A DNA stretch of 52,604 bases from Collinsella sp. (GCA_031292915.1 JAUMSH010000008.1:1-52604), one strand, 5' to 3'; positions 42,630-51,527 are shown, counted from the first letter of the stretch. The notes: generated from the sequence alone by a model not told the origin. Program-made: numbers and translations.

Positions 42630-43508
42630 ATGACGCAAAACAGCGCCCATACGGGCAAACTCTATGTGGTCGGCACGCCCATCGGCAACCTGGGCGACCT
42701 GTCCCCGCGCGTTGGTGAGGCGTTTGCCGCCGCCGATGCCATTTGCTGCGAAGACACGCGTGTGACGTCAAAGCTGCTGATGCACCTGGGCATTTCCAAG
42801 CCGCTTGTCCGTTGCGACGAGAATGTGATCGCCAGCCGCGCCGCCGGCCTGGTCGACCGTCTGCTGGCGGGGGAGACCCTCGCCTTTGCCTCGGACGCCG
42901 GCATGCCGAGCGTGTCCGATCCCGGCCAGGCGCTGGTCGAGGCGGCGCGTGAGGCCGATGTGCCCGTCGAAGTTATTCCCGGGCCCTCTGCTTGCGTCAC
43001 GGCGCTCGTTTCGTCCGGCATTCCCTGCGAGCATTTTTTCTTCGAGGGCTTTTTGGGCCGAAAGCACGGCGACCGCGTGCGCCGCTTGCAGCGCCTTGCC
43101 GTGGTGCCCGGCGCGCTCATCTTCTACGAGTCTCCACATCGCATCGTGGCGACGCTCGAGGCTGTGGCAGAGGTTTTTCCCCAGCGTGAGGTTGCCGTCT
43201 GCCGCGAACTCACCAAGTTGCACGAGGAGGTCTTGCGCGGACCCGCTGCCCAGCTTGCCGAGGAGCTGCGTGCCCGCGGCGAGGTAAAGGGCGAGATTGC
43301 GCTGGTCATCGCGCCGCCGAGCGAGGATGAGGAGGCCGGTATCATGCCGGTTGGCGCCGCGGCGGCGGATCCCGACGAGGCCCTGCGCGAGGATATCCGC
43401 GTCGCGCTCGAGGAGGGGGAGCCCGCCTCTGCGGTGGCCAAGCGCCTGTCTCAGAAGTATTCGCGCCGCAAGCGCGATGTCTATGCCATGGTGCTCGATA
43501 TGCAATAG
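42630..43508 (+). CDS. rsmI: 16S rRNA (cytidine(1402)-2'-O)-methyltransferase RsmI
   Basis: A 292-residue SAM-dependent tetrapyrrole-methylase-fold enzyme that modifies C1402 of 16S rRNA in the decoding centre. The family signature is GKLYVVGTPIGNLGDLSPR at the N-terminus, followed by ICCEDTR, SDAGMPSVSDPG and FEGFLGRK, then FYESPHRI. The C-terminal extension is normal for RsmI. It starts 7 nt after the GH5 gene and is probably co-transcribed with it. Confidence 0.96.
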   Translation: MTQNSAHTGKLYVVGTPIGNLGDLSPRVGEAFAAADAICCEDTRVTSKLLMHLGISKPLVRCDENVIASRAAGLVDRLLAGETLAFASDAGMPSVSDPGQALVEAAREADVPVEVIPGPSACVTALVSSGIPCEHFFFEGFLGRKHGDRVRRLQRLAVVPGALIFYESPHRIVATLEAVAEVFPQREVAVCRELTKLHEEVLRGPAAQLAEELRARGEVKGEIALVIAPPSEDEEAGIMPVGAAAADPDEALREDIRVALEEGEPASAVAKRLSQKYSRRKRDVYAMVLDMQ

Positions 43509-43577
43509 ATGGAGGATATCCAGCCCTTGCGTTAGAATCATCCCCTGTATGCAACGTTTTTCTGGAGGACAGACCCC

Positions 43578-45212
43578 ATGGATCAAACCAAGCCTTCGTT
43601 CTTTATCACGACGCCCATCTACTACGTCAACGCCGATCCGCATCTGGGCACGGCTTATTCCACCATCATCGCCGACGTCCAGGCTCGCTATCGTCGCTCA
43701 GCCGGCTATAACGTCAAGTTCCTGACTGGCATGGACGAGCACGGCGAGAAGGTCGCCGAGGCTGCAGCAAAGCACAACATGACGCCGCAGGAGTGGACCG
43801 ACAGCCAGGCTCCGCACTTCAAGGAGCTTTGGAGCAAGCTCGAGATCTCCAACGACGACTTCATTCGTACCACCGAGCCGCGCCAGCATCATGCCGTGCA
43901 GTACCTGTGGGAGCGCATGAAGGAGTCCGGTTACCTGTATAAGGGCAGCTACGACGGCTGGTATTGCGTGCCTGATGAGACCTACTTCACCGATACACAG
44001 GTCCAGAAGGGCGACGAGGAGTACGGCAGCGTCGGCCAGCACCTGTGCCCCGACTGCCACCGTCCGCTTGAGCGCGTGCAGGAGGAGTCCTACTTCTTTA
44101 AGCTTTCCGCCTTCCAGGACAAGCTGCTCAAGCTCTATGACGAGCACCCCGACTTTGTCGAGCCTGCGTTCCGCATGAACGAGGTTCGCAGCTTTGTCGA
44201 GGGCGGCCTTAACGACCTATCCGTGAGCCGCACGAGCTTTGACTGGGGCATTCAGGTCCCGTTTGACGAGGGCCACGTGACGTATGTGTGGTTCGATGCA
44301 CTGCTCAACTATATGACGGCCGTCGGCTACGGTGTCGACACCGACGAGGCGCGTGCCGAGCTGGCCTATCGCTGGCCCGCGCAGTTCCACATCGTGGGTA
44401 AGGACATCATCCGCTTCCACTGCGTCATTTGGCCCGCCATGCTCATGGCCATCGGCGAGGCCCTGCCCGAGCACGTCTTTGCCCACGGCTTCCTGACCGT
44501 GCGCAATGCCGAGACTGGCAAGGCCGAGAAGATGTCCAAGAGCCGCGGCAACGCCATCGCTCCGCAGGACGTTATCGACATGCTGGGCGTCGAGGGCTAT
44601 CGCTACTACTTCATGACCGACGTCGTTCCCGGTACCGACGGCGCCATCAGCTTCGATCGCATGGAGCAGGTCTACAACGCCGACCTGGCCAACAGCTGGG
44701 GCAACCTCATCTCACGTTCGCTCAACATGAGCGGCAAGTACTTTGATGGTTGCGCGCCCACCAAGCCCGCATCGTTCGATGCGTTCGACAACCCGCTGGC
44801 AAAGATTGCCGATGGTCTGGTCGAGCGCTACATGGCCAAGATGGACGTGCTCGATTACGGCGGAGCCAAGGATGAGGTCATGGAGCTCATCCATGCTGCC
44901 AACCACTACATCGAGGACTCCGAGCCCTGGGCGCTTGCCAAGGACGAGGCCAAGGCTGACGAGCTGGCGTTCGTGATCTACAACCTGCTCGAGGCCATCC
45001 GCATTGCCGCTCACCTGCTGATGCCGCTCATGCCTCAGACTTCCGTCGAGGCCCTGCGCCGCCTGTCCTGTGAGAACGAGGCCGCGAGCGACGACCTCAA
45101 GGGCATTTGCGCTTGGGGCCTGCTTGCCGGTGGTCAGCCCGTTGAGAAGGGTGAGCCGCTGTTCCCGCGTCTGGGCTTAGACGCCGCGCCATATCGGCAA
45201 TTTGCTGTTTAG
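43578..45212 (+). CDS. metG: Methionine--tRNA ligase
   Basis: A 544-residue class I synthetase of the shorter type without the C-terminal dimerisation (EMAP) domain. The HIGH-like motif is NADPHLGTAYS, and the KMSKS motif is EKMSKSRG near residue 317. The connective domain keeps only one cysteine pair (CPDCHRPLE). The N-terminus FFITTPIYYVNADPH is typical. GGAGG precedes ATG 43578. It is followed by its own terminator. Confidence 0.98.
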   Translation: MDQTKPSFFITTPIYYVNADPHLGTAYSTIIADVQARYRRSAGYNVKFLTGMDEHGEKVAEAAAKHNMTPQEWTDSQAPHFKELWSKLEISNDDFIRTTEPRQHHAVQYLWERMKESGYLYKGSYDGWYCVPDETYFTDTQVQKGDEEYGSVGQHLCPDCHRPLERVQEESYFFKLSAFQDKLLKLYDEHPDFVEPAFRMNEVRSFVEGGLNDLSVSRTSFDWGIQVPFDEGHVTYVWFDALLNYMTAVGYGVDTDEARAELAYRWPAQFHIVGKDIIRFHCVIWPAMLMAIGEALPEHVFAHGFLTVRNAETGKAEKMSKSRGNAIAPQDVIDMLGVEGYRYYFMTDVVPGTDGAISFDRMEQVYNADLANSWGNLISRSLNMSGKYFDGCAPTKPASFDAFDNPLAKIADGLVERYMAKMDVLDYGGAKDEVMELIHAANHYIEDSEPWALAKDEAKADELAFVIYNLLEAIRIAAHLLMPLMPQTSVEALRRLSCENEAASDDLKGICAWGLLAGGQPVEKGEPLFPRLGLDAAPYRQFAV

Positions 45213-45216
45213 ATGT

Positions 45217-45252
45217 AAGGGCATGGCCGCAACGGTCCATGCCCTTTTGTTT
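45217..45252 (+). terminator. Terminator of metG
   Basis: GGGCATGG and CCATGCCC pair around a short GC-rich loop, followed by TTTTGTTT. Confidence 0.9.
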
Positions 45253-45284
45253 CAAGACGCCGCTATCATGCTAAGGAGGCAACT

Positions 45285-46145
45285 ATGACAACTTCGCCTT
45301 TGGCAAACCCCACGGCCACCAGGGAGCTGCTGGAGGAGTTTGGCCTTGCGACCAAGCATCGCCTGGGCCAGAACTTTCTAATCGACAATCATGTGATCGA
45401 GCGTATCTGCGAGCTTGCCGAGCTCACGGGCGATGAGCGCGTGCTCGAGGTTGGCCCGGGCGTTGGTACGCTCACACTTGCGCTGCTGCAGGAGGCGGCG
45501 TGCGTCACGTCGATCGAGGCCGACCCCGAGCTCGAGCCGGTGCTCGATGCTCACGCCGCCGACTATGCCAACTTCCGCTTTATCATGGGCGACGCGCTCA
45601 GGGTGACGCCGGAGCAGATTGAACAGACCGCGGGCGGTGAACCGACGGTGTTTGTCGCGAACCTGCCCTATAACGTGGCGGCGACGATCCTCCTGCAGTT
45701 CTTCCAGACGATGCCGGCACTCAAGCGTGCCGTCGTCATGGTGCAAAAGGAGGTTGCCGATCGCATTGCCGCAGTGCCGGGCAACAAGACCTATGGCGGC
45801 TATACGGCAAAGCTCGGCCTGTATGCGCAGGTGACGGGTCGCTTTGAGGTGCCGCCGCGCTGCTTTATGCCGGCGCCGCACGTGGACTCGGCTGTCGTGC
45901 GTATCGACCGTGTTGACGGCGTGGTGCCCGAAGGACTCGATCGCGAATTTGTGGCCCGCGTGATTGACGCCGCATTTGCTCAGCGTCGCAAGACCATCCG
46001 TAATTCCATGAGCGCCAACGGCTTTGCCAAGGACGTGCTCGATGCCGCCTTTGAGGCTTGCGGTATCGCACCCACCACGCGCGCCGAGACGCTTGATGTT
46101 GCCGACTTTGTCCGCCTGGCCCAGGAGCTAATCCATGATGCCTAA
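45285..46145 (+). CDS. rsmA: 16S rRNA dimethyladenosine transferase RsmA (KsgA)
   Basis: A 286-residue Rossmann-fold methyltransferase that dimethylates A1518 and A1519 of 16S rRNA. Motif X is KHRLGQNFLID, and the SAM site is VLEVGPGVGTLT. The catalytic loop is NLPYNVAATIL, followed by MVQKEVADRI and PRCFMPAPHVDSAVV. AAGGAGG precedes the ATG. It overlaps the TatD gene by 11 nt. Confidence 0.97.
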   Translation: MTTSPLANPTATRELLEEFGLATKHRLGQNFLIDNHVIERICELAELTGDERVLEVGPGVGTLTLALLQEAACVTSIEADPELEPVLDAHAADYANFRFIMGDALRVTPEQIEQTAGGEPTVFVANLPYNVAATILLQFFQTMPALKRAVVMVQKEVADRIAAVPGNKTYGGYTAKLGLYAQVTGRFEVPPRCFMPAPHVDSAVVRIDRVDGVVPEGLDREFVARVIDAAFAQRRKTIRNSMSANGFAKDVLDAAFEACGIAPTTRAETLDVADFVRLAQELIHDA

Positions 46146-47052
46146 TGCCGCACGCGTGACGTTTACCAAGAAAAAGAAGACGGTCGCCTGCCCCGTGCCC
46201 TTGGCACCGCTTGCCGACACGCATGCGCATCTGCTTTCGTTTTGGGGCAAAGAAGTGCCCGAGACGCTCGTGCGCGCCAAAGCCGCGGGCGTCGACCTGT
46301 TGGTGACGATGTTCGATCCCATCGCTGACAAACGCAGCGTGACGGACTATAGCGACTGGCTCGTGCGCGAAATTCTGCCGATGCAGGATATCCCGCAGAT
46401 CAAGTATCTTGCCGGCGTGCATCCGTATGGCGCGCCGGACTATACCGACGACGTTCACGCGCAGGTCGTTGCCGCACTCGATGACCCCTTATGCGCCGGT
46501 ATCGGCGAGATCGGTCTGGACTACCACATGGATTACGACGACGATATCGCGCCGGCGCCCCATAGCGTGCAGATTGACTGCATGGCACGTCAGCTCGAAG
46601 TTGCCGTGCGCCGCAATGTGCCGGTGGAGCTGCACCTGCGGCACGAGGATTCGGACGGGGAGCGCACCTCGCACGTTGATGCGTACAACGTACTGCGCGA
46701 GGTGGGTGTGCCCCAGGCTGGTTGTGTGCTGCACTGTTTTGGCGAGGACCGCGCCACGATGGAGCGCTTTGTGGAGCTGGGCTGCTATATCGCCTATGGT
46801 GGTGCGGCCACGTTTAAGCGCAACGACGACGTGCGCGAGGCATTTGCGGCAACCCCACTCGATCGTATTTTGTTCGAGACGGATTGCCCGTATATGGCTC
46901 CGGAGCCCATCCGCGGTCTTGAATGCGAGCCCGCAATGATCTCCATTACGGCAAACGCGCTGGTTAACGACCGTGTCGATCGCACTGGTGAGGACGCCGA
47001 AACAATCGCGCAAGCCGCTTGGGAAAATGCCTGCAAACTTTTTCAAAAATAG
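46135..47052 (+). CDS. TatD family hydrolase
   Basis: A 305-residue metal-dependent TIM-barrel hydrolase (TatD DNase family) with the expected ligands. These are HxH in LADTHAHL, Glu in GIGEIGLDYH, His in ELHLRHE, His in VLHCFGED and Asp in LFETDCPYM. A basic N-terminal extension of about 25 residues (TFTKKKKT) is unusual. AGGAG lies 8 nt before ATG 46135, within the end of rsmA. ATG 46138 is an alternative. In many genomes tatD precedes rsmA, while here it follows. Confidence 0.92.
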   Translation: MMPNAARVTFTKKKKTVACPVPLAPLADTHAHLLSFWGKEVPETLVRAKAAGVDLLVTMFDPIADKRSVTDYSDWLVREILPMQDIPQIKYLAGVHPYGAPDYTDDVHAQVVAALDDPLCAGIGEIGLDYHMDYDDDIAPAPHSVQIDCMARQLEVAVRRNVPVELHLRHEDSDGERTSHVDAYNVLREVGVPQAGCVLHCFGEDRATMERFVELGCYIAYGGAATFKRNDDVREAFAATPLDRILFETDCPYMAPEPIRGLECEPAMISITANALVNDRVDRTGEDAETIAQAAWENACKLFQK

Positions 47053-47055
47053 TTC

Positions 47056-47084
47056 TTGCGTTCGTGGTGGCGCTCCGTTATTCT
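47056..47084 (+). promoter_or_regulatory. Promoter of tRNA-Leu
   Basis: TTGCGT and TATTCT are 17 bp apart, directly after the tatD stop and 11 bp before the tRNA. Confidence 0.7.
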
Positions 47085-47095
47085 AATTCCTGCAC

Positions 47096-47182
47096 GCGGG
47101 CGTGGCGGAATTGGCAGACGCGTACGGTTCAGGTCCGTATGGGGGCAACCCCATGAAGGTTCAAGTCCTTTCGCCCGCACCA
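47096..47182 (+). tRNA. tRNA-Leu (CAG)
   Basis: An 87-nt class II tRNA with acceptor GCGGGCG/CGCCCGC, discriminator A and encoded CCA. The anticodon CAG is at 47130-47132, and the long variable arm is TGGGGGCAACCCCA-like. The T-arm is AGGTTCAAGTCCTT. It carries a tail unit downstream. Confidence 0.97.
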
Positions 47183-47408
47183 TTAAATGAAAGAGCTCCC
47201 AGAAATGGGAGCTTTTTTTGTTATGGGCCCATCACAGGGACTTGAACCTGCGAAGGAGCGAGCGTAAAGAAAACGCGGAGCGTTTTTAGCGAGCTGGCGA
47301 GGACGCCGGCAGGCGGCCGAAGCCGGTGCGGATCCGCGAAGCGGATACGCGGACGTCCTTTCGCCCGCACCATTAAATGGAAGAGCTCCCAGCGATGGGG
47401 GCTTTTTT
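47157..47408 (+). repeat. tRNA-Leu tail unit: duplicated 3' end, inverted T-arm and hairpins
   Basis: A 25-nt perfect direct repeat (47165-47189 and 47355-47379) covers the end of the tRNA, and similarity continues through the terminator. In between, 47238-47249 is an exact reverse complement of the T-arm 47157-47168. AAAACGC-GGA-GCGTTTT (47270-47286) and a GC-rich block up to 47354 follow. Two segments, 47267-47290 (24 nt) and 47318-47338 (21 nt), are identical to the tRNA-Arg unit. After the second terminator, TATGGGCC recurs at 47411, as if a further unit had begun. Confidence 0.85.
47194..47219 (+). terminator. Terminator of tRNA-Leu
   Basis: AGCTCCCA-GAAA-TGGGAGCT followed by TTTTTTT. 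A diverged second copy lies at 47384-47408. Confidence 0.93.
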
Positions 47409-47489
47409 GATATGGGCCTCTTGTTGATGTCACGTTGCTGCTTCGTGCGGGTATCCTAGTGCCAACGTGTGCCTATCAGAGGAGAGACC

Positions 47490-48428
47490 ATGCTGTTTTC
47501 CGGTATCATCGCCGCCCTTACCAGCCTTTTGATTCCCATCATTATCCTGTTGCTGCTGCTTCCCAGCGCCTGCTATGTCGTTGAGCAGCAGCATGCCGTG
47601 ATCATCGAGCGTCTGGGCAAGTTTAACCGCATCGTCAACGCGGGCTTCCACATGAAGGTACCCGTGATCGACCGCAAAGCCGCCACGGTGAGTCTGCGCA
47701 CCATGAAAAACGGTTTTGGCATCGACGTTAAGACCCAGGACAACGTGACCATCGGCCTCGAGGTCTCGGCTCAATATCACGTGAGCTATGACATGGGTGC
47801 TGGCCCGGCGGATTCGGGCATCTACAAGAGCTACTACATGCTGCAGGAGCCCGTCGATCAGATGCGTGACTTCATCACCGACGCCCTGCGCTCTTCGATT
47901 CCCGTCTACACACTCGATGAGGTCTTTGCCAAGAAGGATGACATCGCCAAGGATGTCAACGCTACCGTTTCCGAGCAGATGGCCGCCTACGGCTTCACCC
48001 TCGTGTCGACGCTCATCACCAAAATCGCACTGCCGACCGAGGTCGAGAACTCCATGAACGACATCAACGCCGCCCAGCGCAAGCGCGCTGCGGCGCAGGA
48101 GCTCGCCGAGGCAGACCGCATCAAGCGCGTCACCGAGGCGACCGCCGAGGCCGAGGCAATGGAAAAGGCGGGCGAGGGCATCGCCAACCAGCGCAAGGCC
48201 ATCGCGCTGGGTATCAAAGATTCGCTCGAGATCATCCAGGAGACGGGTGTCGGCAATGACGAGGCCAACCAACTGTTCATGTTTACGCAGTGGTCCGAGA
48301 TGATGACGGAGTTCGCTCGCACGGGTAAAACCTCGACGGTCGTGCTGCCGAGTGACTTTTCGCAGTCGGCCTCGATGTTCGAGCAGATGCTGACCGCCAG
48401 CAAAGTTCAAAACGATTCGAAGGAGTAG
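47490..48428 (+). CDS. SPFH/Band 7 (stomatin-like) membrane protein
   Basis: A 312-residue protein with one N-terminal membrane anchor (residues about 8-28, LTSLLIPIIILLLLLPSAC), then the SPFH domain that starts VVEQQHAVIIERLGKFNRI with GFHMKVPVIDR. A C-terminal Ala/Glu/Lys-rich coiled coil (residues about 190-250) follows. Such proteins oligomerise at the cytoplasmic membrane and organise membrane domains or proteases. No NfeD-type partner is adjacent. GAGGAGAG precedes ATG 47490. rlmH follows after 6 nt. Confidence 0.9.
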   Translation: MLFSGIIAALTSLLIPIIILLLLLPSACYVVEQQHAVIIERLGKFNRIVNAGFHMKVPVIDRKAATVSLRTMKNGFGIDVKTQDNVTIGLEVSAQYHVSYDMGAGPADSGIYKSYYMLQEPVDQMRDFITDALRSSIPVYTLDEVFAKKDDIAKDVNATVSEQMAAYGFTLVSTLITKIALPTEVENSMNDINAAQRKRAAAQELAEADRIKRVTEATAEAEAMEKAGEGIANQRKAIALGIKDSLEIIQETGVGNDEANQLFMFTQWSEMMTEFARTGKTSTVVLPSDFSQSASMFEQMLTASKVQNDSKE

Positions 48429-48434
48429 ACGCGC

Positions 48435-48905
48435 GTGAAATACACCGTCGTTTGCGTCGGTAAGCTCAAGGAGCGCTTTTGGAAGGACGCGTGCGCTGAG
48501 TACACCAAGCGCCTAGGTGCCTATGCCAAGGTTGATATCCGCGAGGTGGCCGATATCGACCCGGCTAAGGCGGGCGGCGTGGATGCCGCGCGCGACAAGG
48601 AGGGGGCGGCAATTCTTGCTGCATTGCCGTCTCGAGCGCATGTGATCCTGCTGGCTATCGAGGGCAAGGAGCGTTCGAGTGAGGAGCTCTCGGCGCGGCT
48701 CGACGATCTTATGCTGCGAGGCAGCAGCGACATTGCCTTTGTAATCGGCGGTTCGGACGGCGTGAGTGATGAGGTGCGCGCCCGCGCCGACGAGATGCTC
48801 AGCTTTGGACGCATTACCTTGCCGCATAACCTGGCGCGTGTGGTGCTGCTAGAGCAGATTTACCGTGTCTGCAAGATTAGCCGTGGCGAGCCGTATCACA
48901 AATAG
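48435..48905 (+). CDS. rlmH: 23S rRNA (pseudouridine(1915)-N(3))-methyltransferase RlmH
   Basis: A 156-residue SPOUT-family methyltransferase that acts on helix 69 of 23S rRNA in assembled ribosomes. The N-terminus MKYTVVCVGKLKERFW, the SAM-knot segment FVIGGSDGVSDEV and the C-terminal YRVCKISRGEPYHK are diagnostic. It starts from GTG. Downstream of its stop there is no obvious terminator before proC. Confidence 0.97.
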   Translation: MKYTVVCVGKLKERFWKDACAEYTKRLGAYAKVDIREVADIDPAKAGGVDAARDKEGAAILAALPSRAHVILLAIEGKERSSEELSARLDDLMLRGSSDIAFVIGGSDGVSDEVRARADEMLSFGRITLPHNLARVVLLEQIYRVCKISRGEPYHK

Positions 48906-48978
48906 GTCGGCAATACGAAACAATGGCGTGGGACAATACCTTTCGTTTTGAGGAATGTGTCTGAAAGGACTATGCGAT

Positions 48979-49749
48979 ATGAAGATTGGATTTGTCGGTT
49001 TTGGCAATATGGCGAGCGCTATGGCCGATGGCTGGATCGCTGCCGGTGTAGCTGCGAGCGACATGTGCGCCTGCGCGGGTCGCTACGACGGACTGGTTGA
49101 GCGCTGCGAGGCGCGCGGCATGGTCGCCTGCCACGATGCCGCCGAGGTTGTCGCCGCATCCGATATCGTGGTCGCTGCGGTCAAACCGTACATGATCGAG
49201 AAGGTATTCGCCCCGCTCAAGGATGCTCTTGCCAAAAAGGTCGTTCTGTCGGTTGCCTGGACCTGGGACAGTGCCAAGTGGGAGCAGGTCCTGCCGGGCG
49301 TCGCACATGTCTCGACGGTGCCCAACACACCGGTTTCGGTGGGCGAGGGCGTCATTGCTTGCGAGAAGGCTTCCACGCTTAGTGATGAGCAGAGCGCAGT
49401 GGTGCTTGATCTGCTTGGCAAGCTCGGTGCGGTGGTCGAGCTCGATACGAGCCTGCTGTTTGTGGGCGGCACGGTGGGTGGTTGCGCTCCGGCATTTGTC
49501 GCCATGGCAATCGAGGCCCTGGGCGATGCGGCGGTCAAGCACGGTATTCCGCGTGCCGATGCCTATCGCATTGTGAGCCAGATGGTGCTGGGTACGGCAA
49601 AGCTGCAGCTTGCAACTGGCCAGCATCCTGCGGCGATGAAGGATGCCGTATGCTCGCCCGGTGGCGCCACCATCAAGGGCGTCGTTGCGCTCGAGGATGC
49701 CGGCATGCGCAGCGCCCTGGTCAAGGCAATTGACGCAACTCTCCAATAA
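48979..49749 (+). CDS. proC: Pyrroline-5-carboxylate reductase
   Basis: A 256-residue NAD(P)H-dependent enzyme for the last step of proline synthesis. The Rossmann motif MKIGFVGFGNMASAM, AVKPYMIEKV in the cofactor domain and the C-terminal signature CSPGGATIKGVVALED (the proline-binding loop of ProC) are present. The second half contains VGGTVGGCAPAFVAMAIEALGDAAV. AAAGGA lies 10 nt before ATG 48979. The enzyme is slightly shorter than the usual 265-275 residues. Confidence 0.93.
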   Translation: MKIGFVGFGNMASAMADGWIAAGVAASDMCACAGRYDGLVERCEARGMVACHDAAEVVAASDIVVAAVKPYMIEKVFAPLKDALAKKVVLSVAWTWDSAKWEQVLPGVAHVSTVPNTPVSVGEGVIACEKASTLSDEQSAVVLDLLGKLGAVVELDTSLLFVGGTVGGCAPAFVAMAIEALGDAAVKHGIPRADAYRIVSQMVLGTAKLQLATGQHPAAMKDAVCSPGGATIKGVVALEDAGMRSALVKAIDATLQ

Positions 49750-49900
49750 AACCGACCTAAAAAGACAGGTTTATTTTGGCAGGTTTTTCCTGCGGTTTTG
49801 TCACATGTACGAAAAGCGCCCCGCAACTGGCTCAATTCCAGTTGCGGGGCGCTTGCATTTGCCCAGATAAAACCGACCAAAATAAACCTGTCCCTTTTTG
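49746..49900. repeat. Inverted-repeat cassette downstream of proC
   Basis: GACAGGTTTATTTTGG (49764-49779) is a perfect 16-bp inverted match to 49877-49892. Each side is preceded by the direct repeat ATAAAACCGACC (49746-49757 and 49867-49878). In the centre lies a perfect 15-bp hairpin (49816-49830 with 49838-49852), a terminator for the convergent proC and small membrane protein genes. The nested layout, about 150 bp in total, looks like a small repeated element. Confidence 0.65.
49814..49856. terminator. Bidirectional terminator between proC and the 57-residue gene
   Basis: GCGCCCCGCAACTGG and CCAGTTGCGGGGCGC pair perfectly around CTCAATT, with AA and TT ends. The T run on the plus side is short. 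Confidence 0.7.
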
Positions 49901-49905
49901 GCAGG

Positions 49906-50079
49906 TTAGTCCCAGAAGCTGTCTTCCTCATCCTCGGACTTGGGCCCGCGGTCGACGTACATCTTATGGGTGCGCTTCTCCATTACAAAGGCAAGAATCG
50001 CAAATAACAGGATGCCGCCGGCGAAAAGGATGGCAAAACCGGTGCGGGTGCCAAACAAAAAGGAAAAAACTGCGTCCAT
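49906..50079 (-). CDS. Small single-pass membrane protein, 57 residues
   Basis: A minus-strand gene of 57 codons. The N-terminus MDAVFSFLFGTRTG is followed by a transmembrane helix (FAILFAGGILLFAILAFVM, residues about 15-33). A basic stop-transfer EKRTHKMY and an acidic tail that ends KSEDEEDSFWD complete it. GAAGG lies about 8 nt before the start. The codon usage and clear topology support a real gene. It is convergent with proC and divergent from serS. The function is unknown. Confidence 0.75.
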   Translation of the reverse strand: MDAVFSFLFGTRTGFAILFAGGILLFAILAFVMEKRTHKMYVDRGPKSEDEEDSFWD

Positions 50080-50190
50080 TGGGTGCCTTCTTGCGTAGTT
50101 GAGTTGGGTCGTAAACGCTCATAAGTATATACTTGCCCATACATGTACAAGGTTGCAACCTAAATGGAATGTATATCGCCGGAGGATCTA

Positions 50191-51474
50191 ATGCTTGATA
50201 TCAAGTTTGTTCGCGAGAATCCCGATGCCATCGATGTCGCCATGGCTAACCGCCAGACGTCTTGGGATCGCGAGAAGTTCTTTGAGCTCGACGACGAGCG
50301 CCGTGCCGTCATCACCGAGGTCGAGGAGCTCCAGGCTACGCGTAATGCCGAGTCCAAGAAGATCGGCGCCCTGATGAAGGAGGGCAAGAAGGACGAGGCC
50401 GAGGCTGCCAAGGAGGCCGTGCGCGCCGTCAACGAGAAGATTGACGGTCTGGCCGAGCGTCGTACTGCCCTCGAGCAGGAGCAGTACGACTTCATGGCTC
50501 ACCTGCCCAACATTCCTTGCGAGGCCACGCCGTACGGCAAGGACGAGGACGAGAACATCGAGCGTCGCCGCTGGGGCACCCCGCGCGAGTTCGGCTTCGA
50601 CTTTAAGCCGCACTGGGATCTGGGCACCGACCTCGACATTCTTGACTTCGAGCGCGGCAACAAGCTCTCCGGCAGCCGTTTCACCGTTCTCGGTGGCGCC
50701 GGCGCCCGCCTGGAGCGCGCCCTTATCAACTTCTTCCTCGATACGCACACCAGCCGTGGTTTTAAGGAGTGGTGGCCGCCCATCGTCGTCAAGCGTCAGA
50801 CCATGTTTGGCACGGGTCAGCTGCCCAAGTTCGAGGACGACGCCTATCACGTCTCGGGCGACAACTTCCTGATCCCCACCGCCGAGGTCGTGCTTACCAA
50901 CCTGCACGCCGGCGAGGTCCTCGATGCCGACACTCTGCCGCGCCGCTACACCGCCTTCACCCCCTGCTTCCGCGAGGAGGCCGGTTCCGCCGGTCGCGAC
51001 ACCCGCGGCATCATCCGTCAGCACGAGTTCGACAAGGTCGAGATGGTCAAGTTTGCTAAGCCGGAGGAGTCTGACGAGGAGCTCGAGAGCATGACCGCCG
51101 AGGCCGAGTACCTGCTGCAGCAGCTGGGCCTTCCGTATCGCGTGATTAGCCTGTGCACCGGTGACTTGGGCTTCTCTGCCCGTCAGACCTACGACGTCGA
51201 GGTCTGGCTGCCGAGCTACAACGCCTACAAGGAGATTAGCTCCTGCTCCAACTGCGGTGACTTCCAGGCTCGCCGCGCCAACATCAAGTATCGCGACCCC
51301 GAGAACTTCAAGGGTTCGCGCTACCTGCACACTCTTAACGGTTCCGGCCTGCCGGCCGGCCGCACCATGGCCGCCATTCTGGAGAACTACCAGAACGCCG
51401 ACGGCACCATCACGATCCCCGAGGTCCTGCGTCCTTACATGGGCGGTCTCGAGAAGATCGAGCCGGTCGCGTAA
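50191..51474 (+). CDS. serS: Serine--tRNA ligase
   Basis: A 427-residue class II synthetase. The N-terminal coiled-coil arm (residues about 30-105) binds the variable arm of tRNA-Ser. Class II motif 2 is around FTPCFREEAGSAGRDTRGI, and motif 3 is LNGSGLPAGRTMAAILENYQ. MLDIKFVRENPDAI is the usual N-terminus. The ATG at 50191 has GGAGG 5 nt upstream. A further in-frame ATG at 50164 is rejected. The leader is short and shows no T-box. Confidence 0.98.
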   Translation: MLDIKFVRENPDAIDVAMANRQTSWDREKFFELDDERRAVITEVEELQATRNAESKKIGALMKEGKKDEAEAAKEAVRAVNEKIDGLAERRTALEQEQYDFMAHLPNIPCEATPYGKDEDENIERRRWGTPREFGFDFKPHWDLGTDLDILDFERGNKLSGSRFTVLGGAGARLERALINFFLDTHTSRGFKEWWPPIVVKRQTMFGTGQLPKFEDDAYHVSGDNFLIPTAEVVLTNLHAGEVLDADTLPRRYTAFTPCFREEAGSAGRDTRGIIRQHEFDKVEMVKFAKPEESDEELESMTAEAEYLLQQLGLPYRVISLCTGDLGFSARQTYDVEVWLPSYNAYKEISSCSNCGDFQARRANIKYRDPENFKGSRYLHTLNGSGLPAGRTMAAILENYQNADGTITIPEVLRPYMGGLEKIEPVA

Positions 51475-51497
51475 CTTGGCTGCATAGGGGATATGCA

Positions 51498-51527
51498 AGG
51501 GCGCTCCTTTGGGGGCGCCCTATTTCG
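51498..51527 (+). terminator. Probable terminator of serS
   Basis: AGGGCGC (51498-51504) and GCGCCCT (51515-51521) form the stem around a 10-nt loop that can partly pair. The following ATTTCG is a poor T run. Confidence 0.6.

Noticed and set aside
50091..50190. T-box or other riboswitch before serS
   Set aside because: The leader is about 100 nt at most and has no T-box sequence or terminator.
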